Shown one piece after another: positions 24,325 to 32,649 of a stretch of DNA of 64,000 nucleotides. The first letter of the stretch is position 1. Every line of letters starts with the position of its first letter. A program made the translations under genes and the position numbers. The DNA is from Microbacterium allomyrinae (GTDB lineage Bacteria > Actinomycetota > Actinomycetes > Actinomycetales > Microbacteriaceae). The stretch lies in NCBI RefSeq assembly GCF_020682705.1, contig NZ_JAGTTN010000006.1, positions 172,019-236,018 of the forward strand, read 5' to 3'. The notes beneath the pieces are model-generated. The model did not search any database, was not told the origin of the DNA, and saw only the letters and a list, made by a program, of their open reading frames with translations.

Positions 24325-25629
24325 TCAGGCGACGCCGAGGTTCTCGCGCAGGGTCTCGAACTCGTAGTCGGCGCGGAAGCGCCCGCGGTTCTGCAGCACC
24401 GCGACGGGGCCGTCGATGAACGATTCGAGGCCGTCGGGCTGCCGGTCGATGTTGATGTTGAAGCCGTCGGACGCTCCGTCATCGACCCAGTCCGCGATGT
24501 CGTCCGCGATCTGCTCGGGCGTGCCGATCAGCACCCGATGGCCGCCCGTGAGGTTGTTGTAGAGCAGTTGCCGAACCGTCAGCCGGCCCCGCGCCTCGGC
24601 GATGATCTGTTCGCGGTGGCGCGCGACGAGGGTGTCCTCCAAGGGCGCCGAGAGCTCGTCGTACGGCAGCTCCTCGTCCAGGACGAGCCGCGACGCGGCG
24701 ATGCCGAGGCGCTCGGCGAGCTGTTCGAGCAGGTAGTCGGCGTCGAGCTGCGCATCGAGTTCCGCCTTCCGCGCGTGCGCGGCCTGTTCGGTGTCGCCCA
24801 CGATGACCCAGAGTCCCGGCAGCACCAGCAGCTTCTCGGGGTCGCGGCCGTGCTGGGCGGCGAGCCCCTTCACGTCGGCGCTGAAGCGCTGCGCGAGCTG
24901 CTTCGTGCGCTGACCCGTGAAGAGCGCGTCGGCCCACGTCGCTCCGAACTCCCGGCTGCGCGCCGAAGCGCCGGCCTGGAAGAGCACGGGACGCCCGCGG
25001 TGGCCGCCGGTGAGCGGCAGCACGGCATTCGTGGAGTAGAACTCGCCCTCGTACTCGACCGGGCGCGTCTGCGACTCGTCGATGTACAGATCGCGCGTCG
25101 GGTCGTTCACGATCGCCTCCTGCGGGAGCGAATCCCACAGGCCCGTCACGATCTCGACGAACTCGCCGGCCTTGCGATATCGCGTCTCACTGTCGAGCGC
25201 CTCGGTCTTGCCGAGCGCATCGAGCGTGGGCGGGTTCTGGCTCGTGATGATGTTCCACGCCGCCCGTCCCTTGCTCACGTGGTCGAGACTCGCGATCTGG
25301 CGCGCCGTCACGAACGGACTGCCGTGGATGGCCGGCACCGTCGAGACCAGACCGATGGCCGAGGTGTGCTGCGCGATCGCCGACAGCAGCACCGTCGGAT
25401 CGAGACCGCGCCAGGGCCGGCGCACCGAGTTCTCGCTCAGCGAGCCGAGGGAGTCCGCGAAGAAGATGCCGTCGAGCTTCCCCTTCTCGGCGAGGCGGGC
25501 GACGCGCACGTAGTAGTCGACGTCGGTGACGAGACCCGCCGCATCCGGCAGCGTCTTCCACGCGGCGTCATGGCGCCCCGCCGTCTGCAGGTTGAGGTTC
25601 AGCCGAATCTGCCGTGGTGGCTTGGTCAT
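24325..25629 (-). CDS. LLM-class monooxygenase of the NtaA/SnaA/DszA type
   Basis: A 434-aa flavin-dependent enzyme. It begins RQIRLNLNLQTAGRHDAAWK, has FFADSLG near 57-63, the flavin-binding AWNIITSQNP stretch near 122-131, PVLFQAGASARSREFGA in the middle, and the usual C-terminal FRADYEFETLRENLGV. Relatives oxidise nitrilotriacetate, pristinamycin, or the sulfur heterocycle dibenzothiophene sulfone, all with FMNH2 from a separate reductase. ATG at 25629 has GGAG upstream. It lies between another LLM gene (61 nt upstream) and DUF1684 (38 nt downstream) in the same operon. The organic sulfur role is inferred from context. Confidence 0.93.
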   Translation of the reverse strand: MTKPPRQIRLNLNLQTAGRHDAAWKTLPDAAGLVTDVDYYVRVARLAEKGKLDGIFFADSLGSLSENSVRRPWRGLDPTVLLSAIAQHTSAIGLVSTVPAIHGSPFVTARQIASLDHVSKGRAAWNIITSQNPPTLDALGKTEALDSETRYRKAGEFVEIVTGLWDSLPQEAIVNDPTRDLYIDESQTRPVEYEGEFYSTNAVLPLTGGHRGRPVLFQAGASARSREFGATWADALFTGQRTKQLAQRFSADVKGLAAQHGRDPEKLLVLPGLWVIVGDTEQAAHARKAELDAQLDADYLLEQLAERLGIAASRLVLDEELPYDELSAPLEDTLVARHREQIIAEARGRLTVRQLLYNNLTGGHRVLIGTPEQIADDIADWVDDGASDGFNINIDRQPDGLESFIDGPVAVLQNRGRFRADYEFETLRENLGVA

Positions 25630-25690
25630 GTCGGTCTCCGGGGGTGCGAAAGAGAGTGGGGGATGCGGCGGGTCGCGTCGTGCGCGCGGA

Positions 25691-26719
25691 TCAGACTGCG
25701 ACCGGCTGGCGGGCCGCGGCGGGGCGCCAGCCGAGCGCCGGAGCGACCTCGGTCGCGAGCAGCTCGAGGGCGCGGATCGAGGCGTCGAGTCCGGGGCGGC
25801 CGGGGTTGAACTGGGCGAGCAGATCGGTTGCGAGCGGCAGCACCCGCTCGGACTGCAGCTGCGAGATGACCTCGTCGGGGTGGCCGTAGTGGGCGTGATA
25901 CCGGAAGAGCGCGTTCTCGAGCGTCTCGGGGCCGAGCGGACGGCCGCCCGCGTTGGAGCGGCGCACGTTGTCGATGAGGGCGTCGCCGATGTGATCGAGC
26001 GCGGTGCGGCGGTCGTCGGCCGCGAAGATCAGCCGCGACAGACCGATGCGGGGAGGGCGTGGTGCCGTCCACTCCGAGAGGTAGCGCTCGGCCCACGCCC
26101 GCTGGACGACGTCGGTGGGCTCCTCGTAGCCGTACGTGGCACGGTTGAGCAGGAGGTTCGCTCCCTCGCCCGCGACATGGGCCGCGCCGTCGGCGCTGAA
26201 GACGCCGTGCCACGAGCGGTTGTCCGCGAGGTCGCGCGCGGCGGCCTTGAGGACCGTCCCGTCGGCATCGAGCGGCTCGCCGCGCAGGGCTGCCCGCACC
26301 GTGGCGAAGCGCTCGGTGGTGAGCTCACGACGGCGCTCGAAGTCCTGCTCGAAGATCGAGTAGGCCACCTTGTCGAACCCGGTGCCGACGCCGAACTCGA
26401 CCCGTCCGCCGCTGATCGCGTCGAGCACCCCGATGTCCTGCGCGAGTTGGACGGGATGGTGCAGCGGGATCAGCGTCACCGCGGTGCCGACGTGGATGTT
26501 GCGCGTGCGCGCCGCCGCATTGGCGAGGAAGATCCACGGCGAGGCGAGCCCGTCGGCGGCTCCCGGACCGAAGTGATGCTGAGCCACCCAGCCCGAGTCG
26601 AAGCCGAGCTCGTCGGCGGCGACGAAAAGCTCGAGCGCGTTGCGGTAGGTCTCGGCGAGATCGGCGCCGCCCTCCACATGGGTCAGAAATCCGAGGCGGA
26701 AGGCGCTGTCGTGGCTCAT
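25691..26719 (-). CDS. LLM-class FMN-dependent monooxygenase (CE1758-like)
   Basis: A 342-aa bacterial-luciferase-fold protein, first gene of the operon. Visible family stretches are FRLGFLTHVEGG at the start, GWVAQHHFGPG near residue 43, VGTAVTLIPLHHPVQLAQDIGVLDAISGGRVEFGVGTGFD (about 77-116), and a tail rich in alanine and proline. It resembles the family I recall as CE1758, which is often found with an FMN reductase; the only reductase here is at 44557. ATG at 26719 has AGGAG 6 nt upstream. It is divergent from the MocR regulator at 27027, which probably controls the operon. Substrate unknown. Confidence 0.92.
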   Translation of the reverse strand: MSHDSAFRLGFLTHVEGGADLAETYRNALELFVAADELGFDSGWVAQHHFGPGAADGLASPWIFLANAAARTRNIHVGTAVTLIPLHHPVQLAQDIGVLDAISGGRVEFGVGTGFDKVAYSIFEQDFERRRELTTERFATVRAALRGEPLDADGTVLKAAARDLADNRSWHGVFSADGAAHVAGEGANLLLNRATYGYEEPTDVVQRAWAERYLSEWTAPRPPRIGLSRLIFAADDRRTALDHIGDALIDNVRRSNAGGRPLGPETLENALFRYHAHYGHPDEVISQLQSERVLPLATDLLAQFNPGRPGLDASIRALELLATEVAPALGWRPAAARQPVAV

Positions 26720-26761
26720 GAGCTTCTCCTAGGGAACCGGGGTACGGGTCAGACCGTAGTG

Positions 26762-26979
26762 ATTGTGCAAACCAGGTCGGAAAATTGTTTGACACATTCC
26801 GTCGCTTTTGCCACAGCCTCAGCATCCGTCGTCCTCCTGCGCAGCCGCGAGCAGGCCCGGAAATGCCGACGAGACGGCCTCGTACGGGGGCGGCCTCCAC
26901 GCGGGCGAGCCGAGATCGTCGGTAATGTGTGAGCAGACGATCGGGGCGTGTTCCCGTTCGTCGGACATTGTGCGAAACC
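26762..26979. promoter_or_regulatory. Direct repeats between the LLM operon and the MocR gene
   Basis: ATTGTGCAAACC (26762-26773) recurs as ATTGTGCGAAACC (26967-26979), one near each divergent gene. MocR proteins often bind direct repeats, so these are candidate regulator sites. Nearby, GGAA and TTCC flank an AT-richer stretch (26780-26800) that contrasts with the GC-rich surroundings and may hold the LLM operon promoter. The 307-nt gap contains no credible gene. Confidence 0.4.
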
Positions 26980-27026
26980 GGGGTTGGCAGTCCCGGACCG
27001 CCGCGCCTGACTGCAGGGGGATGGAC

Positions 27027-28445
27027 ATGACGGTCGTCGACGCATCGGATCGGACGGCGTCCGCATCGTGGCTGCTGCAGCGCATCCCCGGCCGCAGCGC
27101 CCGGGAGATCGGCGAGGGGATCGTCGCCCTCGTCACCGCAGGGGACCTCGCCGTCGGCACGCGGCTTCCGACCATCCGCGAGCTGGCCCGCGCCGCCGAC
27201 CTCAGCCCCGGCACGGTCCTGGCGGTCTGGAACCAGCTCCGCGCCGCGGGTCTCATCGAGACCCACCGCCGCGGCGGCACCATCGTCGTCGACGACGGGC
27301 TGGGCGACGGCTCCGAGTCCGACCGGACGACGGGCGCACGAGCGACCGGCCGCGGCGCGGCGGCACCGCGCACGTGGGCGACCGTCGACCTGCACCAGTG
27401 CGCACCTGACATCTCGCTGCAGCCGGGCCTGCGCAACGCCCTGCTCGAGAGCCTCGCCGACGAGAGCCTGAACGTCTTCGGCCGCGAGTACATGACCGAT
27501 CCGCTGCGCCGCGCGGTGGCTCCGACGTGGCCCTTCGCCGCGGAGGCATGGGCGACTGCAGGCGGCGGCACCGAGGCGCTGCTGCTCGCCGTCGCCGCGG
27601 CCGCCGAGCCGGGTTCGCTCGTGGCCGTGCACGAACCCGCGAGCCCCGGCCTGCTCGACACGCTGCGCGTGCTCTCGCTCACGCCGATCGGCGTGGCATC
27701 CGACGACGACGGCCCGACCTCCGCGTCACTCCGCGCGGCCGTGGATGCCGGCGCCACGGCGTTCGTCGTGCAGCCGGGCGGCGAGTTCGCCCTCCACGGC
27801 CGGACCACGCCGGAGCGGGCGGCCGAGCTCGCCGACGTCATCGCGGACTCGCCCCGGCGCGTCTGGGTGGTCGAGGACGACGCGATCGGTCCCCTGGCCG
27901 CCGTCGAGTCCCCGAGCCTGGGCGTCGCTCTTCCCGGGCAGGTGATCCGCGTCCGCAGCTACTGCAAGGCCTACGGCATCGACGTGCGCACCTCGGTGCT
28001 CGGAGGCAGCCGCGATCTCGTCGAACGCACCATCGCCCTGCGCAGCCATGGGGTCGGCTCCAACAGCCGCATCCTGCAGAACGCGCTCGCGCACCTCGTC
28101 GGCAGCGCGGCGGCCGCGGCGTCGGTCGCAGAGGCGCGCGACGTCTACGCCACCCGCCGCGAGTCGCTGCGCGCGGCGCTCGAGAGCCGGGGCCTGACGG
28201 TCGAGACGGGCCCGCGCAGCCTCGTGCTCTGGGTCGACGTCGACGACGAGACCGACGCGCTCGTCTCGCTCGCGGCGAAGGGGATCTCGGTGGCCCCGGG
28301 CAGCAGGGTGTTCATCGCCGCGCCCGAGCGCAGCGTCATCCGCATCTCGCCGCTGCAGCTCCCCGACGACGCCGACGCGATCGCCGAGCTCGCGGATCAG
28401 GTGGCGAAGGCGGCACGCGGCGGAACGCGCGAGTTCTTCGACTGA
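27027..28445 (+). CDS. MocR/PdxR-type regulator (GntR HTH fused to an aminotransferase domain)
   Basis: A 472-aa protein with an N-terminal GntR winged helix (about residues 12-85: EIGEGIVALVTAGDLAVGTRLPTIRELARAADLSPGTV) and a C-terminal fold-type I aminotransferase-like domain (about 110-470) that binds PLP or a PLP adduct rather than catalysing. The cofactor lysine lies in RSYCKAYGIDVR. Other MocR members control PLP synthesis, GABA or taurine use. The last would fit the sulfur context, but this is inference. ATG at 27027 is preferred to the ATG at 27021 because AGGGGG abuts the latter and is well spaced for the former. It is divergent from the six-gene LLM-exporter operon and most likely regulates it. 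Confidence 0.9.
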   Translation: MTVVDASDRTASASWLLQRIPGRSAREIGEGIVALVTAGDLAVGTRLPTIRELARAADLSPGTVLAVWNQLRAAGLIETHRRGGTIVVDDGLGDGSESDRTTGARATGRGAAAPRTWATVDLHQCAPDISLQPGLRNALLESLADESLNVFGREYMTDPLRRAVAPTWPFAAEAWATAGGGTEALLLAVAAAAEPGSLVAVHEPASPGLLDTLRVLSLTPIGVASDDDGPTSASLRAAVDAGATAFVVQPGGEFALHGRTTPERAAELADVIADSPRRVWVVEDDAIGPLAAVESPSLGVALPGQVIRVRSYCKAYGIDVRTSVLGGSRDLVERTIALRSHGVGSNSRILQNALAHLVGSAAAAASVAEARDVYATRRESLRAALESRGLTVETGPRSLVLWVDVDDETDALVSLAAKGISVAPGSRVFIAAPERSVIRISPLQLPDDADAIAELADQVAKAARGGTREFFD

Positions 28446-28559
28446 CACCTTGTGCACGCGCGGCTCCTGACCCTGCATGTCGTTATGTAACAGGACACAG
28501 AACGCGCTCGCTGCCTCCGGACGAACAATTGCCTCGTCTGAACACCGGAGGAATTGCAC

Positions 28560-30299
28560 ATGGTTGCCAAGAACGAGATCAGCCGCGGCGAGCGGCACGT
28601 CGATTCGGTGCTGCTGCCCCGCAGCACACCGCCTCGCGAAGTCGAAGTGCTCGTGGTGGGCGCGGGACCGGCCGGACTCGCGACCGCGCTGGAGCTGCAC
28701 CGCCATCGCGTGGACGTCGCCGTCGTCGACGCCGCGACGTCGTTCCGCCTGGAACGCGCCGGAGCGATGGGGCACTCGGCCCGGACGGTGGAGTTCTTCC
28801 AGCAGTGGGGCGTCGCCGACCGGGTGCGACGCGGCTGGACCTTCCCGCCCGAGTGGAACCTCGGAACGCAGCTGCGCACCTCGCTGGCAGGCCATGATCT
28901 GCGCAGCGTCGAGCGTCCGGCGTTCGACACGCGCCCGGCTCATCCCTTCTCGTTCGCATCGTCGATCCGCAGGCCCCAGACCGCACTGCAGCAGGCGTTC
29001 CTCGACCAGCTCGCCGATATCGACGTGGTCGTGGCCGGGGGCTGGCGTCTGGTCGGGATCGAGGAGGACGCCGACGGCATCACCTCGACCCTCGAGCACA
29101 TCGAGGTCGGCGCCCGCCGTGTCGTGCGGTCGAAGTACCTGGTCGGAGCCGATGGCGCGCGCAGCACGGTGCGACAGCTCGCGGGCATCGAACGCGAGGG
29201 GGCCTACGCGACGGAACGGCACTTCCGGTTCGTCGTGCGCACGGTCGGCGACTACGTCGGAGGCGATCCCTTCCCGAGCGGCTCGAACGTGATCGTCAAC
29301 GACGTGCACTCCGGGTTCCTGGCGGCGCTGAGCGAGACCGACTGGCGCGTCTATGCGGGCCCCTACCCCCTCGATCACGTGCCGACACCCGAAGAGCTGC
29401 TGCACATCGCGCGCGCCGCCTTCGGATCGGATGTCGAGCTCGAACTCCTCGACGCGACGCCGTACTTCAAGAGCACGCGACTTGCGCGGCAGTTCCGTCG
29501 CGACAGGGTGCTGCTGGTGGGGGATGCCGCACACGTGCGCACTCCCGGCGGCAACCTCGGGGAGGGCTTCGGCGACGTGTTCAATCTGGGCTGGAAGCTC
29601 GCCGCCGTGCTGCATCGCACGGGCGGCGATGCTCTGCTGGACTCCTACGATCGGGAGCGTCGCCTGCACAACCGCCGAGTCGGCGCCGCGGCCAAGGCGC
29701 GCGCCGACGCGACCGAGCACAACGTCGCCGACGCGCGAGCGCTCGGATTCCCCGCCGACGACGATGTCACCCCCGAGGCCGAAGAGCGCAGACGTGTCAT
29801 CGGTGAGATCCTCGCGCGCGGCGCGGGTCCAGACTGGGGCGTCCAGTTCGACGAGCGCTACGACGACTCCCCCGTCGTCTGGTACGAGCCGGAGCAGACG
29901 GCCCGCGAGGCGGCCTGGGATGCGCGCACCTACGAGCCGAGCGGCCTGCCCGGCCACCGGGCGCCGAACGGAGTCATCGATCCCTTCGGCGGCACGCTCT
30001 ACGACCGGATCCGAGGCGACGTGGTCCTGCTGGTGCTGTCGAAGGAGGCATCCGCCGTCGCGCTCTTCGAGCAGGCCGCGGCCGATCGGTCCATCGATCT
30101 CGAGGTGATCCACCTCGCCGATGCGAGCGCGCAGGCGCTCTACGGTGCGCCCTACGCGCTGGTGCGCCCGGACCACCACGTCGCCTGGCGCGGGACAGGC
30201 CAGGACGTCGACGCCGGTGCGGTGCTGGACCTCGCCTACGGCCGCACGGCGCCGGCGACGATCGAGCCGGCCCGGCAGGAGCTGACAGCAGCGATCTGA
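28560..30299 (+). CDS. FAD-dependent aromatic-type monooxygenase
   Basis: A 579-aa flavoprotein hydroxylase of the p-hydroxybenzoate hydroxylase superfamily. The dinucleotide-binding motif VLVVGAGPAGLATALEL lies near residues 31-47; the second FAD motif GDAAHVRTPGGNLGEGFGDVFNLGWKL near 321-347 is complete; a C-terminal thioredoxin-like domain follows (about 470-575). Such enzymes hydroxylate phenolic or other aromatic rings using NAD(P)H and oxygen. ATG at 28560 has GGAGGA 7 nt upstream. It stands 114 nt after the MocR gene in the same direction and ends in a strong terminator, so it may be its own unit or be read with MocR. Substrate unknown. Confidence 0.93.
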   Translation: MVAKNEISRGERHVDSVLLPRSTPPREVEVLVVGAGPAGLATALELHRHRVDVAVVDAATSFRLERAGAMGHSARTVEFFQQWGVADRVRRGWTFPPEWNLGTQLRTSLAGHDLRSVERPAFDTRPAHPFSFASSIRRPQTALQQAFLDQLADIDVVVAGGWRLVGIEEDADGITSTLEHIEVGARRVVRSKYLVGADGARSTVRQLAGIEREGAYATERHFRFVVRTVGDYVGGDPFPSGSNVIVNDVHSGFLAALSETDWRVYAGPYPLDHVPTPEELLHIARAAFGSDVELELLDATPYFKSTRLARQFRRDRVLLVGDAAHVRTPGGNLGEGFGDVFNLGWKLAAVLHRTGGDALLDSYDRERRLHNRRVGAAAKARADATEHNVADARALGFPADDDVTPEAEERRRVIGEILARGAGPDWGVQFDERYDDSPVVWYEPEQTAREAAWDARTYEPSGLPGHRAPNGVIDPFGGTLYDRIRGDVVLLVLSKEASAVALFEQAAADRSIDLEVIHLADASAQALYGAPYALVRPDHHVAWRGTGQDVDAGAVLDLAYGRTAPATIEPARQELTAAI

Positions 30300-30307
30300 T
30301 TCCGCCG

Positions 30308-30352
30308 CGACGAGTGGGCCGGCGAATGCCGTCGGCCCACTCGTCGTATTTA
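30308..30352 (+). terminator. Intrinsic terminator after the FAD monooxygenase
   Basis: CGACGAGTGGGCCG (30308-30321) and CGGCCCACTCGTCG (30333-30346) form a perfect 14-bp stem with an 11-nt loop, followed directly by TATTTAT. This is the best classical terminator in the window. Confidence 0.9.
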
Positions 30353-30387
30353 TCTTCGGATGTCGGAGGGAGGCGAGAGTATGAATC

Positions 30388-31944
30388 ATGGCCTTTTTCT
30401 CCGATCTCGCTCAGCACCTCGAAGTGCTGCGCGATGCGTTCGGGGGCGACGTCGAGGCCGAGCATCTGCCGGCGCTGGTCGAGCGGCTGGGTGACGAGAG
30501 CGTCGTCGCGGCCCTCGAGGCTGCGACGGGTCTGGTGCGCGCCGGCGAGAAGGTCCGCATCGCCGCAGCCGGCGTCGCCGCCGCACGGTCGACGCGAGAG
30601 GCGGGTCATGACGGGCTCGCGCAGAAGCTCGGCCATCGGTCTCCGGCCTCGCTGATCCAAGAGATCACCGGTGCGACGAGGGCAGAGGCCGCGAAGCACG
30701 TGCGCCTGGGTGAAGCCCTGCGCGCGGCAGCGGTGATCGAGCCCGACGACGACGCGGTGGCAGATGCTGCGACCGCGGCCGATACGGAGGGCGCGGGGTC
30801 GACCGTGGTGCCCTTGCCTGAGCCGTGGCATGCACCGCTCGGGCGCGCACTGCTGGCAGGAATCATCGGTTCCGCGCAGCACGACGCAATCCTGCGCGGG
30901 CTCGGCAACCCGCCCGCGCCGGCCGACGCTGCTCCGGATGACGCCGACGGTGACGCCGATGGTGACGCCGACGCGGTCGCGGAGGCACGCGAAGCCTGGT
31001 CGGTCGCGGCCGAGCATCTCATCGTCGAGGCGCAAGAGCGCACGGTCGAAGAGCTCGGCCGCACAGCGCGCACCGTGCGCGATCAACTCGATCCCGAAGG
31101 CGCGCAGCGGCGATTCGACGACCAGTTCGACGAGCGGGCCTTCCGGCTGTGGCGGGATGCCGACGGTGTGCGTCGGGGATCGATCGTGTTCGACGATCTC
31201 GGGGGCGCGTGGGCCCAGACGATCCTCGACTCCGCGCTGCGGCCGCGACGAGGCGGACCCAGGTTCGTCGACCCCGACGAGAAGGCGCGCGCGGACGAGC
31301 TGATCGCCGACCCCCGCAGCAACGATCAGCTCGCCTACGACCTGTTCCTCGATGTGCTCCGCGCCGGAGCGCTCGCGGATGCGGCGACCGTGTTCGGAAC
31401 CCGCCAGGCGGGCGTGCGAGTCCTCGTGACACGCGCCGCTGCCGACGCCGACGCAAGCGGCGAACCCGCTGTCGCACTCGTCGAGGACGACCAGACCTCG
31501 ATCCCCGCGTGGCTGGTGCGGCAGCAGGTGTGCGATACCGGCACCGTGCCGTGCACTCTCGACACCACCGGCAGCCCCCTCGATGTCGGCCGTGAGGCAC
31601 GCCTGTTCACTCCACGGCAGCGAATCGCCCTCGCGGCGCGTGACGGCGGCTGCCGCTGGCGTGGCTGCGACCGCCCCGCCTCCTACTGTGAAGCGCATCA
31701 CATCGACGAATGGGTACGCGATTCCGGCCGCACCGACATCGACCGCGGCGTCCTGCTCTGCCGCTGGCATCACACGGAACTGCACCACGGCGGCTGGCGC
31801 ATCACCCGACAGGGGCGCGGCGACTTCGTCCTTCATCCGCCGCCCGGCAGGGGCACCCCGATCGTTCTCGCGCCACGTCTGGCACTCCGCTATGCCTGGG
31901 CCGACCTCGACCCACCCCCCAGACGATTCCGCCGTGTTGCGTGA
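30388..31944 (+). CDS. DUF222-HNH endonuclease-like protein (13E12 type)
   Basis: A 518-aa protein with a long helical DUF222 region (about 1-400), interrupted by acidic alanine/aspartate-rich linkers near 120-140 and 180-205, and a C-terminal HNH nuclease motif. The HNH part (about 428-480) holds CRWRGCDRP, CEAHHIDEW and CRWHHTELHHGGW, with paired cysteines and the catalytic histidines. Actinobacteria often carry several such genes; their role is unresolved, and they have been discussed as mobile or DNA-processing elements. Flanks here show a terminator before and a tandem-repeat stretch after. A second member of the family lies at 61972. Start ATG at 30388; a GGAGG sits about 20 nt upstream, which is far. 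Confidence 0.88.
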   Translation: MAFFSDLAQHLEVLRDAFGGDVEAEHLPALVERLGDESVVAALEAATGLVRAGEKVRIAAAGVAAARSTREAGHDGLAQKLGHRSPASLIQEITGATRAEAAKHVRLGEALRAAAVIEPDDDAVADAATAADTEGAGSTVVPLPEPWHAPLGRALLAGIIGSAQHDAILRGLGNPPAPADAAPDDADGDADGDADAVAEAREAWSVAAEHLIVEAQERTVEELGRTARTVRDQLDPEGAQRRFDDQFDERAFRLWRDADGVRRGSIVFDDLGGAWAQTILDSALRPRRGGPRFVDPDEKARADELIADPRSNDQLAYDLFLDVLRAGALADAATVFGTRQAGVRVLVTRAAADADASGEPAVALVEDDQTSIPAWLVRQQVCDTGTVPCTLDTTGSPLDVGREARLFTPRQRIALAARDGGCRWRGCDRPASYCEAHHIDEWVRDSGRTDIDRGVLLCRWHHTELHHGGWRITRQGRGDFVLHPPPGRGTPIVLAPRLALRYAWADLDPPPRRFRRVA

Positions 31945-32362
31945 GCGGGCGATCACGGTCATTTGCGGTGGGTCGAGGCTGGTTCTGTGGGCCGACGTCA
32001 GGGGAGGACAGGACGATGCTTCGCGACCGCGATTCCCAGATCTGCACCGACCCATGCGCCGGAGTCGCCGAGTACCCGCTACCGGTGATGGTCGCCAGCC
32101 CGGCACCTCGGCGAACTCCAGACCCTCCGCCGACCAGATCGCCAGACATCCCCGGACCTGGCACGAAGACTCGGGACCTTTCACGACGCCCGCACGCCTC
32201 GCGGCGACCGGCGCACAAGCGCCGGCTGGCACGTCCGAGGCGACACGTGCGGCGCTCACCAGCACGGCCGAGCTCGTCAGACCTCGCGACCAAGGCTGGG
32301 CGCGCAGAATCTCACCGCCAAATGACGGTCGTCACCATCACCGAGGGTCACGAAGCGCCCGG
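31945..32362. other. Gene-free stretch downstream of DUF222-HNH
   Basis: The reading frames that cross this stretch are low-complexity continuations without recognisable domains, start signals or conserved motifs. I see no RNA gene or terminator. It leads into the 18-bp tandem array. Confidence 0.5.
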
Positions 32363-32620
32363 GTCATCACGAAGGCCGGGGTCATCACGAAGGCCGGGGT
32401 CAGCGCGAAGGCCGGAACCAGCACGAAGACCGGGGTCAGCACGATGGCCGGGGTCAGCACGACCGAGGGGTCACGGGGCGCGGGTCATCACGAAGGCCGA
32501 GGCCATCACGAAGGCCGGGTCATCAGGAAGGCCGGGATCACCACGACCGAGGGGTCACGAGGCGCGGGTCAGCACGATGGCCGAGGTCAGCACGAAGGCC
32601 GGGTCGTCACCATGGCCGAG
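32363..32620. repeat. 18-bp tandem repeat array
   Basis: About 14-15 degenerate copies of an 18-bp unit with consensus GTCATCACGAAGGCCGGG. Variants change ATC to AGC and AAG to ATG or ACC. A longer pattern of roughly 79 bp, containing GACCGAGGGGTCACG, occurs twice and marks a second level of duplication. The unit is a multiple of three and is open in several frames, but no convincing gene includes it. It lies between DUF222-HNH and the end of the convergent LLM gene. Confidence 0.88.
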
Positions 32621-32649
32621 TCCTCCGACCATCAACACCCGCGTAGTTG

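Noticed and set aside
26749..26814. A 21-codon minus-strand leader with two cysteines ahead of the LLM operon
   Set aside because: No ribosome site or suitably placed -10 box, only two scattered cysteines, and no attenuator stem. The case is far weaker than at 18522.
26325..26825. A minus-strand ATG at 26825 with an ideal AGGAGG site 7 nt upstream
   Set aside because: The frame runs out of phase through the LLM gene and gives an arginine-rich product. The LLM start at 26719 has its own good site.
28477..28563. A 29-codon ORF ahead of the FAD monooxygenase
   Set aside because: No ribosome site of its own, and it overlaps the good GGAGGA start region. No codon run suggests attenuation.
27726..30389. 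An 887-codon antisense frame across MocR and the FAD monooxygenase
   Set aside because: High GC leaves antisense frames open. Composition is arginine- and glycine-rich with no domain, while the sense frames have complete motifs.
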